Shown: positions 38,986 through 47,964 of the stretch, piece after piece
How the letters are laid out: every line of letters begins with the position of its first letter
Numbering within the stretch: position 1 is the stretch's first letter
From: Sabellastarte sp. h YS-2021
Taxonomy: Eukaryota > Annelida > Polychaeta > Sabellida > Sabellidae
Assembly: GCA_964017235.1 (NCBI GenBank)
Contig: OZ024929.1
Coordinates: 164,285,609 to 164,349,608 of the forward strand
Direction: 5' to 3'
DNA length: 64,000 nt
The notes under the pieces: generated by a model
Database searches by the model: none
The model's input: the letters and a program-made list of their open reading frames with translations, nothing else
Told to the model about the DNA's origin: nothing
Made by a program: the position numbers and the translations under genes

Positions 38986-39049
38986 TCTCCTCTTGTTATT
39001 GTATGCAAGGTTGTTTATAGACCTTTTTGACATTGAATTCACATCAGAT

Positions 39050-39330
39050 CATTATGTCTTCCAGCCAGAAGCATGGAAGTTGCGGACACATCATGGCTAG
39101 CTTTGACAGCCATAATACCCAAAGACATGCTGTTTTTTTAAAAGATACCTCAACTATCGAGGATGAAAAATTGTTCAGGTCATGCAGACCTGTTTGTTCG
39201 TCTGTTCCCCAGAGTCATTACAAGTCAGGTACCCCCACCCAAAGTGTGAAAATTTCAACCCTTTATCACAAGTTTCTCATTCACTATTGCAGCGATTTTT
39301 CTCATATCTTGCATATATGTACTAGGCCTA
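39050..39330 (+). other. gag N-terminal relic fused to an array-element leader fragment
   Basis: From ATG at 39056, SSQKHGSCGHIMASFDSH resembles the start of family B Gag for ~20 residues. The sequence then switches near 39118 to the ~210-bp leader also at 28728-28924 and 50975-51175. DIRS A2 is inserted in that leader at 39331. This is a chimeric scrap, not a gene. Confidence 0.65.
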
Positions 39331-41703
39331 TTTTATTACGCTACAATAGCTTACCATGTGGGACTTAATGCTGTTCTCGGGTTGCCACACCCGGGGCCAA
39401 CGTCTTAGAAAAAAAGATCGTTCTTGTTAGCCACCGGATGTACTGGTAGTTGTCGTCACGTGATAACTTCTGACCAATGGCCCTACTTTCTCGTTGGCCA
39501 TGATTGACTGGTAGCAGTTTGTAAATATACAGACATTTTCATTTATTTCTCAGTATTCACGTATTGTTGGAGGCTAATATTTGGATATTTCTTTAAATTT
39601 ATGTCATAGATTATCCTGTAAAATTTTTAATTTCACAACTTAAGTATTTTCCTTACAATCCGCGTGTTGAGTTTTCTCGGTTCAGGCAATCTTAATTGTA
39701 CGTCTTTTTATTGCGTTAAAATGTCCCTTCATCAAGCAAACAAAGACAAACCGAGAGCTCAGAAATGCCGCCATTTTTGCTTCAGTTTTGATACTCATAA
39801 TTACTGCCCTACCTGTAGGGAGGCTGGCAAGGGAGATGACCCCTGTGTCACTTTTGAAGCGCCCTGCCATATTTGTACGTCTCTCTCTGATGAACAATTA
39901 CAAAAGATTCAAAACAGGAAGCGGTACTTAAAAAAGCAAAAAGCGGAAACTAGTTCCAAAGATGAACTAGATCTCTTGGGTGAAGGCGATGGGGACTCTT
40001 TTAATGGTTCTAATGCAGACCTTGAGAGTGCTGCCGATAACCTCTTTACCTCACCCCCCCCCGTCCTCAACCTCTCGCCTTCAGTTCTTTATCACTAAAG
40101 ACCCCAGCCAAGGCTGTTCCTCCCACCCCAGGTACTGTTTTACAAAATAAAATTCAAAGAAATCTAGAGAAATCCCTGGGTGATTCCTTAAATATACATA
40201 TCCAGCAGCAAATGGGTTCCTTCCAGGCATCCATGTTAGAAGCATTTCAGTCACTCCGAGAGGAGTTAGCAGTTAAAAAATCTGCCGAGGTTGATCCCTC
40301 GCATCATGCTTCAAAAGCTGTTCCATCCAGCAACTCTGCTGCTCATCTGGACCTACCCCCTCCGAGGTCAAGTACTAATGCACAGTCTGAGGCTATGGAT
40401 GTGGACATTGGTCCAGCACTCCCTCCTCGTCTAGTATTAAATCAAACTTCCTCGGATCAGTACGTTGCCCCTTCTGAAGCAATACCGAAGGATTCCTCGT
40501 ACTCACATAAAAAACAAAGCCACAGACAAACAGTAACACCGAGCTCTGCCTTGGATCATCTGGATGAGGATTCCGACGAATCTCGGATCCATTCTAGACC
40601 TAAGAAACACTCTGACAAGAGCAAGCATAAATCTAGGTCCAGATATGTGTCATCTTCAGAGGAAGATCACTCCCCTGTGGCTAGACACAGGTCTTCTAAG
40701 CCCTCTAGGGCTCAGCCCTCAGGCGCAGCTTCTGATCAAGACCTCCCACAACATGATCCAGACCCCCCTTATTATAGGGAAGTAGCCCTGTCTGACATTC
40801 CCTCCCAATACTCTGAAGAGGTAGACACCTTCAGGCGCATTCTTTCTCTCCCTGACGCCAGGGACTCTATGCCTAGGTCTTCAACTTCAGTGTTGGGTCT
40901 GGATGACGAAAAAGGCCGTCAAGAGCTCAGACCTAGAGGTCCTTCCTCTATCTTACCACTTAGCTCAGTTATCAAGGACGCCTTTGATAAATTTCAACAT
41001 GATTTCAAAGCTGCCAATTTATCTGAGGGAAAATATGTCAAGCCTCCTCCATCCACTTCTAAGTGGTATAAGGTTGGACAGCCCACTTTTCAAGACAAAA
41101 TCCAGGAGTTGAATACGGACTTTGCCAAGATCTGTATTACTCCTAGACCTCCTGGGGCACCAGTAGCCAAAGTCCCTATGCCAGTCCTTAAGGAGCTGGA
41201 ACATCAGGCTAGACAAAATATCTCAACCCTCAATTTCACCGCTGCCTTTGCCAAAACCTCTTCTTCTTGCAATGCTTCCTTGGAGAAGTGTCAACATAGC
41301 ATCAAGTCAACTGTCAAGAAGATTAAATCTCAGATCCAGAAAGGTGCCAATCCTGAGAAAGCAGCAAAGCGCGGATATGAGGAAGTTGCTGAGTACTTAG
41401 ATTTTTGGAACAAGACTGTTCTTGTTCAACATAGAGCTCTTACCTGTCTCAGCAAATCGCTAACCCATATTCTCCAGAGGGAATTATATTCCATGGCCAA
41501 TACCGGCTTGCTTAGGCGCGAAGCCGAAATGACTTTTTTATTGCGTTAATACATCCTATCCAATGGACAATTGCTTTACCGGTCGGCGCGACCGGTCCCG
41601 CCAAACGCCAGAAAAAGACGTCCTGTATATACTACCGGCAGGACCGGTCACAGAGTGTGCATTCGCCAGGTGGCGCATCGTACTTCATTTCCTGTTTACC
41701 TCT

Positions 41704-41737
41704 TGACGTCATAGCATCTTTTTCGTTTGGCGCGAAA
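41704..41737 (+). promoter_or_regulatory. CRE and E2F-like sites at the B3 left end
   Basis: TGACGTCA at 41704-41711 and TTTGGCGCGAAA at 41726-41737. Inverted E2F-like CCCGCCAAA at 41597-41605 lies in the terminal repeat. They lie ~115-150 bp before the gag ATG at 41850. Confidence 0.5.
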
Positions 41738-41849
41738 GAGTGTGCAGAAGATTTTCTTCAGAGATACGTTTTTGAAATTTTACAACGAACTCTTCCAAGT
41801 TTCTTGTTTTTTATTAGTACGGAGTAATTCTACAACGTTACTGATCATT

Positions 41850-43873
41850 ATGTCGTCTCCTGGACAGAAACGAGGTTCTTGCGGGCACGTTATGGCCCTT
41901 TTCGACAACCATAAGAAATGCGCGCGTTGTCGTGACAAGGGGGTGGGAGACGACCCGTGTGTGAAGAAGTTGCCTTGTAGTATCTGTAAGGCGTTTACGC
42001 CTGCTCAGATCCACCAGTTAGCAACCCCCACCTATAAGGAACGGAAAGAACGCTCTAGCCAGAAGAAATCTGAAGAATTGACAAGTACGTCTCCCAAGCT
42101 TGTTGATCCGTCTGAGGTTTCACTGCTGGGTCCAGTCAACTCAGGGACGCAGTCTCCTGTTGATTCTACACCCAAGCAGAAGAAGAAGCGTTCTGATGGC
42201 TCCCCAAGGTCTAGTAAACGGAAGCACAGCAGTAAGCCCACTTCAGATGACCTCAAGTCCCTTGATGACAAGTGGAGTGAGAGATTTTCCCGTCTGGAAG
42301 CAATGCTGGTTAACCAGTCATTTGCTGTCCCTGTGAGACCGGTGAATTCTGCTTCTGTGGTGCCCAGAGAACACCCCTTCTTTGATCCGGGTGCCTCTAC
42401 AAGTGTTATGTTTTCTGAGGGCACTAGTGACGTTGCTACGCAGTTGACGGCTACCCAACCTCCGCTGGGGGTTCCCGGTACACAAGCTGTGAAGGAAGTT
42501 ACTAAGAGTGCTACCCACCCTGTTCAGGGCCCCGGTACCTCTGAGACTGTTGCCACCCAACCTTTACTGGTTCCCGGTGCAGGGACTGCCACCCAGCCTC
42601 CACAGGCTCCGGTGCGGATCCTGAGGTTCTGCCTTCCGGTTATGAAACTACGCTGTCTAACCAGTCGCCTCCCATTGGCCAGAATTCTGAGGTTGCTAGG
42701 GAATCTGACAGTGAGGCTGAGGTGGATGCGGAACCGGTTTCACCGGCTAGTGTTCACTACCAGGGTGATGTACCGGAATCAAACACTGACCAGGATCTTT
42801 CTGAGGATGCTAATTACCGGGAAACATTGAGAGGGGTGAGGAGTTTCATGGGCTGGCATCAAATCCCGGATTATGACACCTCAGCTGCATCCATGGATGA
42901 CAATCCCTTTGCCGGTTCTAGAGTGAAGACTACCGGTAAAGTGTCAGTAAAATTGCCGGTGGATGAATGGCTTTGTAAGAAGCTGGAGAAACTAAATGTG
43001 ACTATTGCTGAAGGTTATCCTTCTAGGAATACTGAAACCAGTGGACTGCTGCGTGATCAATTTGTCAAGACACCCCGTACTTCCAAGTGGTACGACATGC
43101 AAGCTGTTAAGAAGGATGCGTCTAACCAGGCTGTTGGTGACTGGTCTCCGGAACCGGCAAAGCTTAACAGTATGTTTTCTAGAGTTGCAAGGCGCAGTTT
43201 ACCTTCTGCCCCAGCTTCCAGGACCTTCAGCCAGGACACCCTTAGAAGGTGGGAGAGGTCATTCAGAGAACAATCAGTGATGTGTAATCACGCTGCTGGC
43301 CTCTCTAGATGCCTCACCAAAGTACAGGACTCCATGGTCACCCAGTTAAAGTCCCTGAGGTTCGATTCCTCAAAGGGCAAAAGTGCTGAGAAACAACAAC
43401 AAGCTGTTGAAGAACTGGAATATCTGGTTACGTTTAACCGGTCAATTTCACAGGCTATGCAGCGTACCATGCAGGATTTATCAGAGGGAGTCTTTATCAG
43501 CATGGCTAATCTCACCCTGGCACGTCGGGACAGTTATTTAGAGTTCATAAGGGGTGGCATTAAACCGGACACCTTGTCTGCCTTACGTACGTCTCCAGTT
43601 CACCAACTATCACTCTTCCCGGACAGCTTACTGGTCAAAGCTGAAGAGGAAATCTTACGTAGTGAAGAGAGGCGTTCTGCTGGTACCACACCAAGGAAAC
43701 CTGGACGTTTTCATCCATACGTCTCCTCCAACCGAACCCCTCACCAGCCGGACCGGAAGCCCACTACTCCGGCATGGAAGCAGATTAGAGACCGGCAAAC
43801 TGCTCAGAAAGGGGGTGGTAAAGCCTCAAACTTCAGCCAGAAGCCGGCCAGAGGTTTTAAAAAGCATAAATGA
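41850..43873 (+). pseudogene. DIRS family B Gag (B3), one frameshift
   Basis: MSSPGQKRGSCGHVMALFD at 41850 opens the same Cys/His domain as B1 and B2 (HKKCARCRDKG, DPC, CSIC, TPTYKERKE). The frame shifts near 42590-42605, equivalent to one lost base. The rest (TGSGADPEV to the basic tail KASNFSQKPARG) is open to TGA at 43871-43873. The linker has repeats around TQPPLGVPG and THPVQGPG. The core YRETLRGVRSFMGW is present. Otherwise comparable to the intact B2 copy. Confidence 0.9.
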
Positions 43874-46202
43874 CAATCACTGTTTTGCAAATGTGGTCGG
43901 ATTGCTGAACTCTGTAAATGTATCCGACAAGATGGAGGGCTTGAACCCACCAACTCCAGTGACAAACAAGAGCGAGACTGTGTTTCCACATGTAAACTCT
44001 TTTGTTGCAAGTGTTCCTTTTGTCAGCGGGTCACCGCAAAAGAAAGGTGTAAACCCCGCTTATTGTCAATCTATCAGAGAAATAAACCATGTGAAAGATG
44101 TTTCCTGTGTAGATCACTTGAGTTTTGTAAATATTGTCACAAATGTCCAAACTGTTGTCACAAATCTTCCTGTAGGGGCAAGACTTCAGCAGTTTTGGAA
44201 AAAGTGGGAAACTCTGGGTGCGAGTCCAAAAGTTATCAGAATACTGAGAGAGGGCTACACCCTTCCCTTCCGGTTCAGACCCAACCTAACCAGGTCACCA
44301 ATGGTCATCAGCAAATATGTAAACCCCCAAAGACAGGCCTTCCTTTTGGAGGCACTGACTCAGCTAACAAACAAGAATGCAGTAGAACCGGTAACAAATC
44401 AGACCTCCCTAGGGTTTTACAACCGGCTATTTTTGGTTCCCAAACCCAACAACCGGTGGAGACCTATCTTGGACCTGAGCACTTTGAACACCTTTTTAAA
44501 CACAGAGTCGTTCAAGATGGAGACCCCAGAGACAATAAGAACCTCCCTACAGGCAGGGGAGTGGGTCACATCCATAGACTTCAAAGACGCTTACTTCCAC
44601 ATTCCAATTCACAGCCAGTCAAGGAAGTACATGCGTTTTCACATTCAGGGGCACTCCTACCAGTTCAAGGCCCTGCCCTTTGGTCTTTCCACAGCACCCA
44701 TGGAGTTCACAGTGGTGGCCAAAGAGGTCAAGCTCATGGCCTTACGACAGGGTATAAGAATCCACCAGTACCTAGACGACTGGCTGGTGAGGGCCTCTAC
44801 CCTCCACACCTGTCTCCAGCATACTCAAACCCTGGTCACTCTTTGTCAGGAACTAGGGTGGCTGGTGAACAAGGAAAAGTCAGAACTGACACCCAAACAG
44901 GTCTTCAATTTCGTAGGTTACCAGTTCGACCTGAAAGAGGGCAAGGTCAGACCAACAGAAGACCGTTGGCAGGCCTTGACAGACAAAATCAGATCAATGA
45001 TGTCGGATCCGGTTTGCCCGGTCCGGAAATTCATGTCCCTCATAGGTCTCCTCACAGCAACAGAAAAACAAGTCCACTTAGGGCGACTCCACATGAGACC
45101 CATACAGTGGCACTTGAAAAACAATTGGAGGGTCCCAGAGTCACTGGAAAAGGTGATACCGGTCCCCAAGTCCCTCCACCCTCATCTAAGGTGGTGGCTG
45201 GAGGAAGGCAATGTGCTACTAGGTCAACCATTACACCCTCTAAAACATGCTCTGCAGATCTTTACAGACGCATCAAGCGAAGGGTGGGGCGCTCACTTGG
45301 ACGACCATACTGCAAGGGGAACCTGGTCCCTTCCAGAAAGCAAGTTGCACATAAACCACTTAGAGCTAAAAGCAGTTTTTCTAGCTCTAAAGGAGTTTCG
45401 AACCCTGGTCTGCAACAAGACTGTGTTGATAGCTACAGACAACACAACAGTGGTTGCCTATATCAACAAAGAAGGGGGGATGAAGTCGGGGTCACTGTGT
45501 GCCCTACTGTGGAGAATCCTGTCCTGGTGCACCAGACAACAGGTAACCCTCAGGGCACGTCACATCCCCGGCCGGCTGAACGTGATAGCAGACAAGCTAT
45601 CCAGACTTGGCCAGACCATTCAAACAGAGTGGTCACTTCATCCAGCAGTATTCCAAGCTGTATGCGCAAGGTGGCACCAGCCAAAAGTGGACCTGTTTGC
45701 CACCAGGTTCAACAACAAACTACCTCAGTTTGTGTCACCGGTGCCAGACCCCCAGGCTTGGGCAGTGGATGCACTCAGTCTCTCCTGGGAGTACCTGGAC
45801 CCATACGCCTTCCCACCGGCAGCCATCTTGGGCAAAGTGGTGGAGAAGCTCCAGGACTACCCCTGCAACAGAATAATCCTGATTGCCCCAGGGTGGCCCA
45901 ACATGCCCTGGTTTTGGGACCTGGTAGCAATGTCAAGCCAGATCCCACTCTGTCTGCCCAGCATACCAAACCTTGTGTCTCAGCCATTCAACCAGGTCCT
46001 GCACAGGAACCTGTCGAATCTGAACCTACATGCCTGGCTCCTAGAGCCTCAGCAATCAAGGAGCAAGGCTTCTCTGAGGCAGTGGCAGCACGAATTGAGG
46101 CTCCTCAAAGAAGATCAACCAGATCTGTCTATGAGGCAAAGTGGACCATTTTTACAAAGTGGTGCCTCAGTAATCAGGTGGACTTCAGGGCACCACCTCT
46201 GA
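43554..46202 (+). CDS. RT-RNase H-MT frame of B3, intact
   Basis: 882 codons in the +1 frame relative to the 3' part of gag, overlapping it by 320 nt. RT: RPILDLSTLN, TSIDFKDAYFHIPI, FGLSTAP and YLDD at ~406-409. RNase H: FTDASSEGWGAHL, ELKA, ATDNTT, HIPGRLNVIAD. The methylase-like end: DLFAT, PYAFPP, IAPGWPNMPWFWDL. The catalytic motifs are complete. The listed start is the ORF limit; expression probably depends on frameshifting from gag. Confidence 0.92.
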   Translation: MALNRTPCLPYVRLQFTNYHSSRTAYWSKLKRKSYVVKRGVLLVPHQGNLDVFIHTSPPTEPLTSRTGSPLLRHGSRLETGKLLRKGVVKPQTSARSRPEVLKSINDNHCFANVVGLLNSVNVSDKMEGLNPPTPVTNKSETVFPHVNSFVASVPFVSGSPQKKGVNPAYCQSIREINHVKDVSCVDHLSFVNIVTNVQTVVTNLPVGARLQQFWKKWETLGASPKVIRILREGYTLPFRFRPNLTRSPMVISKYVNPQRQAFLLEALTQLTNKNAVEPVTNQTSLGFYNRLFLVPKPNNRWRPILDLSTLNTFLNTESFKMETPETIRTSLQAGEWVTSIDFKDAYFHIPIHSQSRKYMRFHIQGHSYQFKALPFGLSTAPMEFTVVAKEVKLMALRQGIRIHQYLDDWLVRASTLHTCLQHTQTLVTLCQELGWLVNKEKSELTPKQVFNFVGYQFDLKEGKVRPTEDRWQALTDKIRSMMSDPVCPVRKFMSLIGLLTATEKQVHLGRLHMRPIQWHLKNNWRVPESLEKVIPVPKSLHPHLRWWLEEGNVLLGQPLHPLKHALQIFTDASSEGWGAHLDDHTARGTWSLPESKLHINHLELKAVFLALKEFRTLVCNKTVLIATDNTTVVAYINKEGGMKSGSLCALLWRILSWCTRQQVTLRARHIPGRLNVIADKLSRLGQTIQTEWSLHPAVFQAVCARWHQPKVDLFATRFNNKLPQFVSPVPDPQAWAVDALSLSWEYLDPYAFPPAAILGKVVEKLQDYPCNRIILIAPGWPNMPWFWDLVAMSSQIPLCLPSIPNLVSQPFNQVLHRNLSNLNLHAWLLEPQQSRSKASLRQWQHELRLLKEDQPDLSMRQSGPFLQSGASVIRWTSGHHL
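43867..43882 (+). promoter_or_regulatory. predicted UGA readthrough site (B3)
   Basis: TGA (43871-43873) plus CAATCA, with the conserved ATAAATGACAATCACTG context. Confidence 0.6.
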
Positions 46203-47116
46203 AGGCCATTGCTGACTTCCTCCTGCACTTGTTTCAGGACAAGAAGTTACAACCAGGCACTATTGATGGCTACAGATCAGCCATTGCTGACAAACTGGGC
46301 AATTCCACCATTAATGTCAGCAAAGATGAGAATCTCACTCGTCTCCTGGATAGTTTCCATAGAGACAGACCTAAGGGCAGGAGGGGCATCCCCTCCTGGA
46401 ACCTTTCACTGGTTTTACATCAGCTCACAAAGGCTCCTTTTGAACCCCTGAAAGAGTCCTCCTTGAAACATTTAACTTTCAAGACTGTTTTCCTGCTGGC
46501 TTTGGGTTCAGGTAAACGCAGGAGTGAGATCCATGCTTGGTTACATAAGAACATCAGACACCAGTCAGACTGGTCTAAGGTGTCTTTGTACCCCTCACCC
46601 AGCTTCCTATCCAAGAATCAGCTGGCTAAGGAAGGTCCAGATAGTGTGGCACCAGTGGTCATCCCAGCCCTGGCACCATCTCTGGATAGGTCACTCAAGG
46701 GTGACAGGTCCCTATGTCCAGTTAGAGCCCTGCGTTACTACTTGGACAGGACTGCAGACCTCAGGCAGAATAAGGAGTTAGTCTTTGTCTCCTTCAAGAA
46801 GGGTTTTGATAAAGACATCTCGCCTGCCACCATCTCCTCATGGATCAAACAGACTGTGGTTCTGTGCTATGAGCTCTCTGACCAGGAGGCCCTCACCTTA
46901 CATCAGGTTAAAGCCCATGATGTTAGGGCCTTTGCTGCTTCTAAGGCTTTCCAATCAGGGATCTCCTTAGATCAGATCTTGTCAGCCTGCCACTGGAAAT
47001 CTCACAACACCTTCACCCAATTCTATTTGAAGGATGTTGCCTGGGCTGACTCAGAGCTTTTCCATCTGGGACCTGTAGTGGCTGCCCAGCAGGTGCACCA
47101 CCAGGCCCAGAAGTGA
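43874..47116 (+). CDS. B3 tyrosine recombinase, predicted Gag readthrough product
   Basis: 1,080 codons with no stop after the gag TGA, in the gag frame, and no ATG before the Cys cluster. The cluster: FCKCGRIAELCKC, CCKCSFC, AKERCK, CERCFLCRS, CKYCHKCPNCC. The YR domain begins at AIKEQGFSEAVAARIEAPQR (~46050). GKRRSEIHAW, HDVRAFAASKAF and CHWKSHNTFTQFYLKD are all present, so the enzyme looks complete. The 2.1-kb part under RT is open only because both frames are free of stops, a strong sign that both are used. Confidence 0.88.
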   Translation, partial: QSLFCKCGRIAELCKCIRQDGGLEPTNSSDKQERDCVSTCKLFCCKCSFCQRVTAKERCKPRLLSIYQRNKPCERCFLCRSLEFCKYCHKCPNCCHKSSCRGKTSAVLEKVGNSGCESKSYQNTERGLHPSLPVQTQPNQVTNGHQQICKPPKTGLPFGGTDSANKQECSRTGNKSDLPRVLQPAIFGSQTQQPVETYLGPEHFEHLFKHRVVQDGDPRDNKNLPTGRGVGHIHRLQRRLLPHSNSQPVKEVHAFSHSGALLPVQGPALWSFHSTHGVHSGGQRGQAHGLTTGYKNPPVPRRLAGEGLYPPHLSPAYSNPGHSLSGTRVAGEQGKVRTDTQTGLQFRRLPVRPERGQGQTNRRPLAGLDRQNQINDVGSGLPGPEIHVPHRSPHSNRKTSPLRATPHETHTVALEKQLEGPRVTGKGDTGPQVPPPSSKVVAGGRQCATRSTITPSKTCSADLYRRIKRRVGRSLGRPYCKGNLVPSRKQVAHKPLRAKSSFSSSKGVSNPGLQQDCVDSYRQHNSGCLYQQRRGDEVGVTVCPTVENPVLVHQTTGNPQGTSHPRPAERDSRQAIQTWPDHSNRVVTSSSSIPSCMRKVAPAKSGPVCHQVQQQTTSVCVTGARPPGLGSGCTQSLLGVPGPIRLPTGSHLGQSGGEAPGLPLQQNNPDCPRVAQHALVLGPGSNVKPDPTLSAQHTKPCVSAIQPGPAQEPVESEPTCLAPRASAIKEQGFSEAVAARIEAPQRRSTRSVYEAKWTIFTKWCLSNQVDFRAPPLKAIADFLLHLFQDKKLQPGTIDGYRSAIADKLGNSTINVSKDENLTRLLDSFHRDRPKGRRGIPSWNLSLVLHQLTKAPFEPLKESSLKHLTFKTVFLLALGSGKRRSEIHAWLHKNIRHQSDWSKVSLYPSPSFLSKNQLAKEGPDSVAPVVIPALAPSLDRSLKGDRSLCPVRALRYYLDRTADLRQNKELVFVSFKKGFDKDISPATISSWIKQTVVLCYELSDQEALTLHQVKAHDVRAFAASKAFQSGISLDQILSACHWKSHNTFTQFYLKDVAWADSELFHLGPVVAAQQVHHQAQK

Positions 47117-47124
47117 GGAGATGT

Positions 47125-47198
47125 TGTATATATGTAAATATGTACATATTGTAAATATGCTAGATATGTACATAATGTAAATATGTTGAATGTACATA
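47125..47198 (+). promoter_or_regulatory. seven Pumilio-type UGUANAUA motifs (B3)
   Basis: TGTATATA at 47125; TGTAAATA at 47133, 47150 and 47176; TGTACATA at 47141, 47167 and 47191. All lie within 85 bp after the YR stop. An internal A-run follows at ~47205. Confidence 0.45.
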
Positions 47199-47325
47199 TA
47201 TGTTCAAAAAAAAAAAAAAAAAAAAAACTGTGACTTGCTTCCTTTGGGAAGTTTATTTCTTCTGGGACTGAACTCAGCCCCTCTCTCTCTCTATCTTTCC
47301 AACTCAGACCAACTCTGAAGGAAAG

Positions 47326-47341
47326 AAAAAAGGGGGGGGGG
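47326..47341 (+). other. A6G10 polypurine tract (B3)
   Basis: Six A then ten G, ~160 bp before the ICR. Confidence 0.6.
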
Positions 47342-47498
47342 CAACGTCGGTAGGCTCCCGGTTAACCGGTGAGTTAGTGACCGACCCTGACCCTTCAGGG
47401 TTCTCTGACCCTAGGTCAAATGGGCCTGTTAAAAATTGTTGTTATGAGTTCACATAAGTCCCTAGCTGCTTACCCGCCTACCAAGCGGTAGTTATTCA

Positions 47499-47594
47499 GC
47501 AATTGTCCATTGGATAGGATGTATTAACGCAATAAAATTGCAAATTTAATAAGTAAATTAAATTTTTATAAGTTAATACCCTATCCAATGGACA
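47499..47594 (+). repeat. DIRS internal complementary region of B3
   Basis: Complement of the left tip joined to the complement of the right tip at AATAAAA|TTGCAAATTT. Both tips are present in this copy and match. Confidence 0.94.
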
Positions 47595-47964
47595 GGCAAG
47601 GCCCACCCAACCGGCCCCGCTATCAGCTTACTAGGGGTCTTACTAGGATTAGACACGAAAAAGATGCTATGACGTCAAGAGGTAAACAGGAAATGAAGTA
47701 CGATGCGCCACCTGGCGAATGCACACTCTGTGACCGGTCCTGCCGGTAGTATATACAGGACGTCTTTTTCTGGCGTTTGGCGGGACCGGTCGCGCCGACC
47801 GGTAAAGCAATTGTCCATTGGATAGGGTATTAACTTATAAAAATTTAATTTACTTATTAAATTTGCAATATTGCATCCCCAGTTAGGGGAAACGAGACGT
47901 CAAGAACTGAGGAACTCGTCCTTCTGGGACTCCTCCTTGTTCGAGTCTCAACTTGTAAAGGAAG

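Larger units (their letters stand above)
28623..38995 (+). mobile_element. second-type Helentron-like element, interrupted by DIRS B2
   Basis: The left end is TGTCAGCTGACTTGTCAG. The right end has GTCAGCTGACA, then the hairpin GTGCCCGTTCACGGGCAC (38968-38985), then TCTCCTCTTG. The body is a ~350-bp leader, a 155-bp array and a 147-bp array. A second copy with matching ends is at 50869-60217. Without B2 it would be ~4.4 kb with no coding capacity. Assignment to Helentrons rests on end structure only. Confidence 0.5.
41535..47868 (+). mobile_element. DIRS-type retrotransposon B3, nested in A2
   Basis: 6,334 bp from TTTTATTGCGTTAATACATC to TTTGCAA. The ICR is at 47499-47594, and the left repeat is inverted at ~47650-47845. 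The A2 gag reads ATGACT before and TATTGCATCC after; A1 has ATGACTCTATTACATCC, so no target duplication was made. RT and YR frames are open, and gag has one frameshift. It is younger than A2 by nesting. Confidence 0.95.

Noticed and set aside
41640-41690. CTCF-like CCAGGTGGCG in terminal repeats
   Set aside because: Only the AGGTGGC half of the motif matches and B1 differs there; too weak to list as a site.
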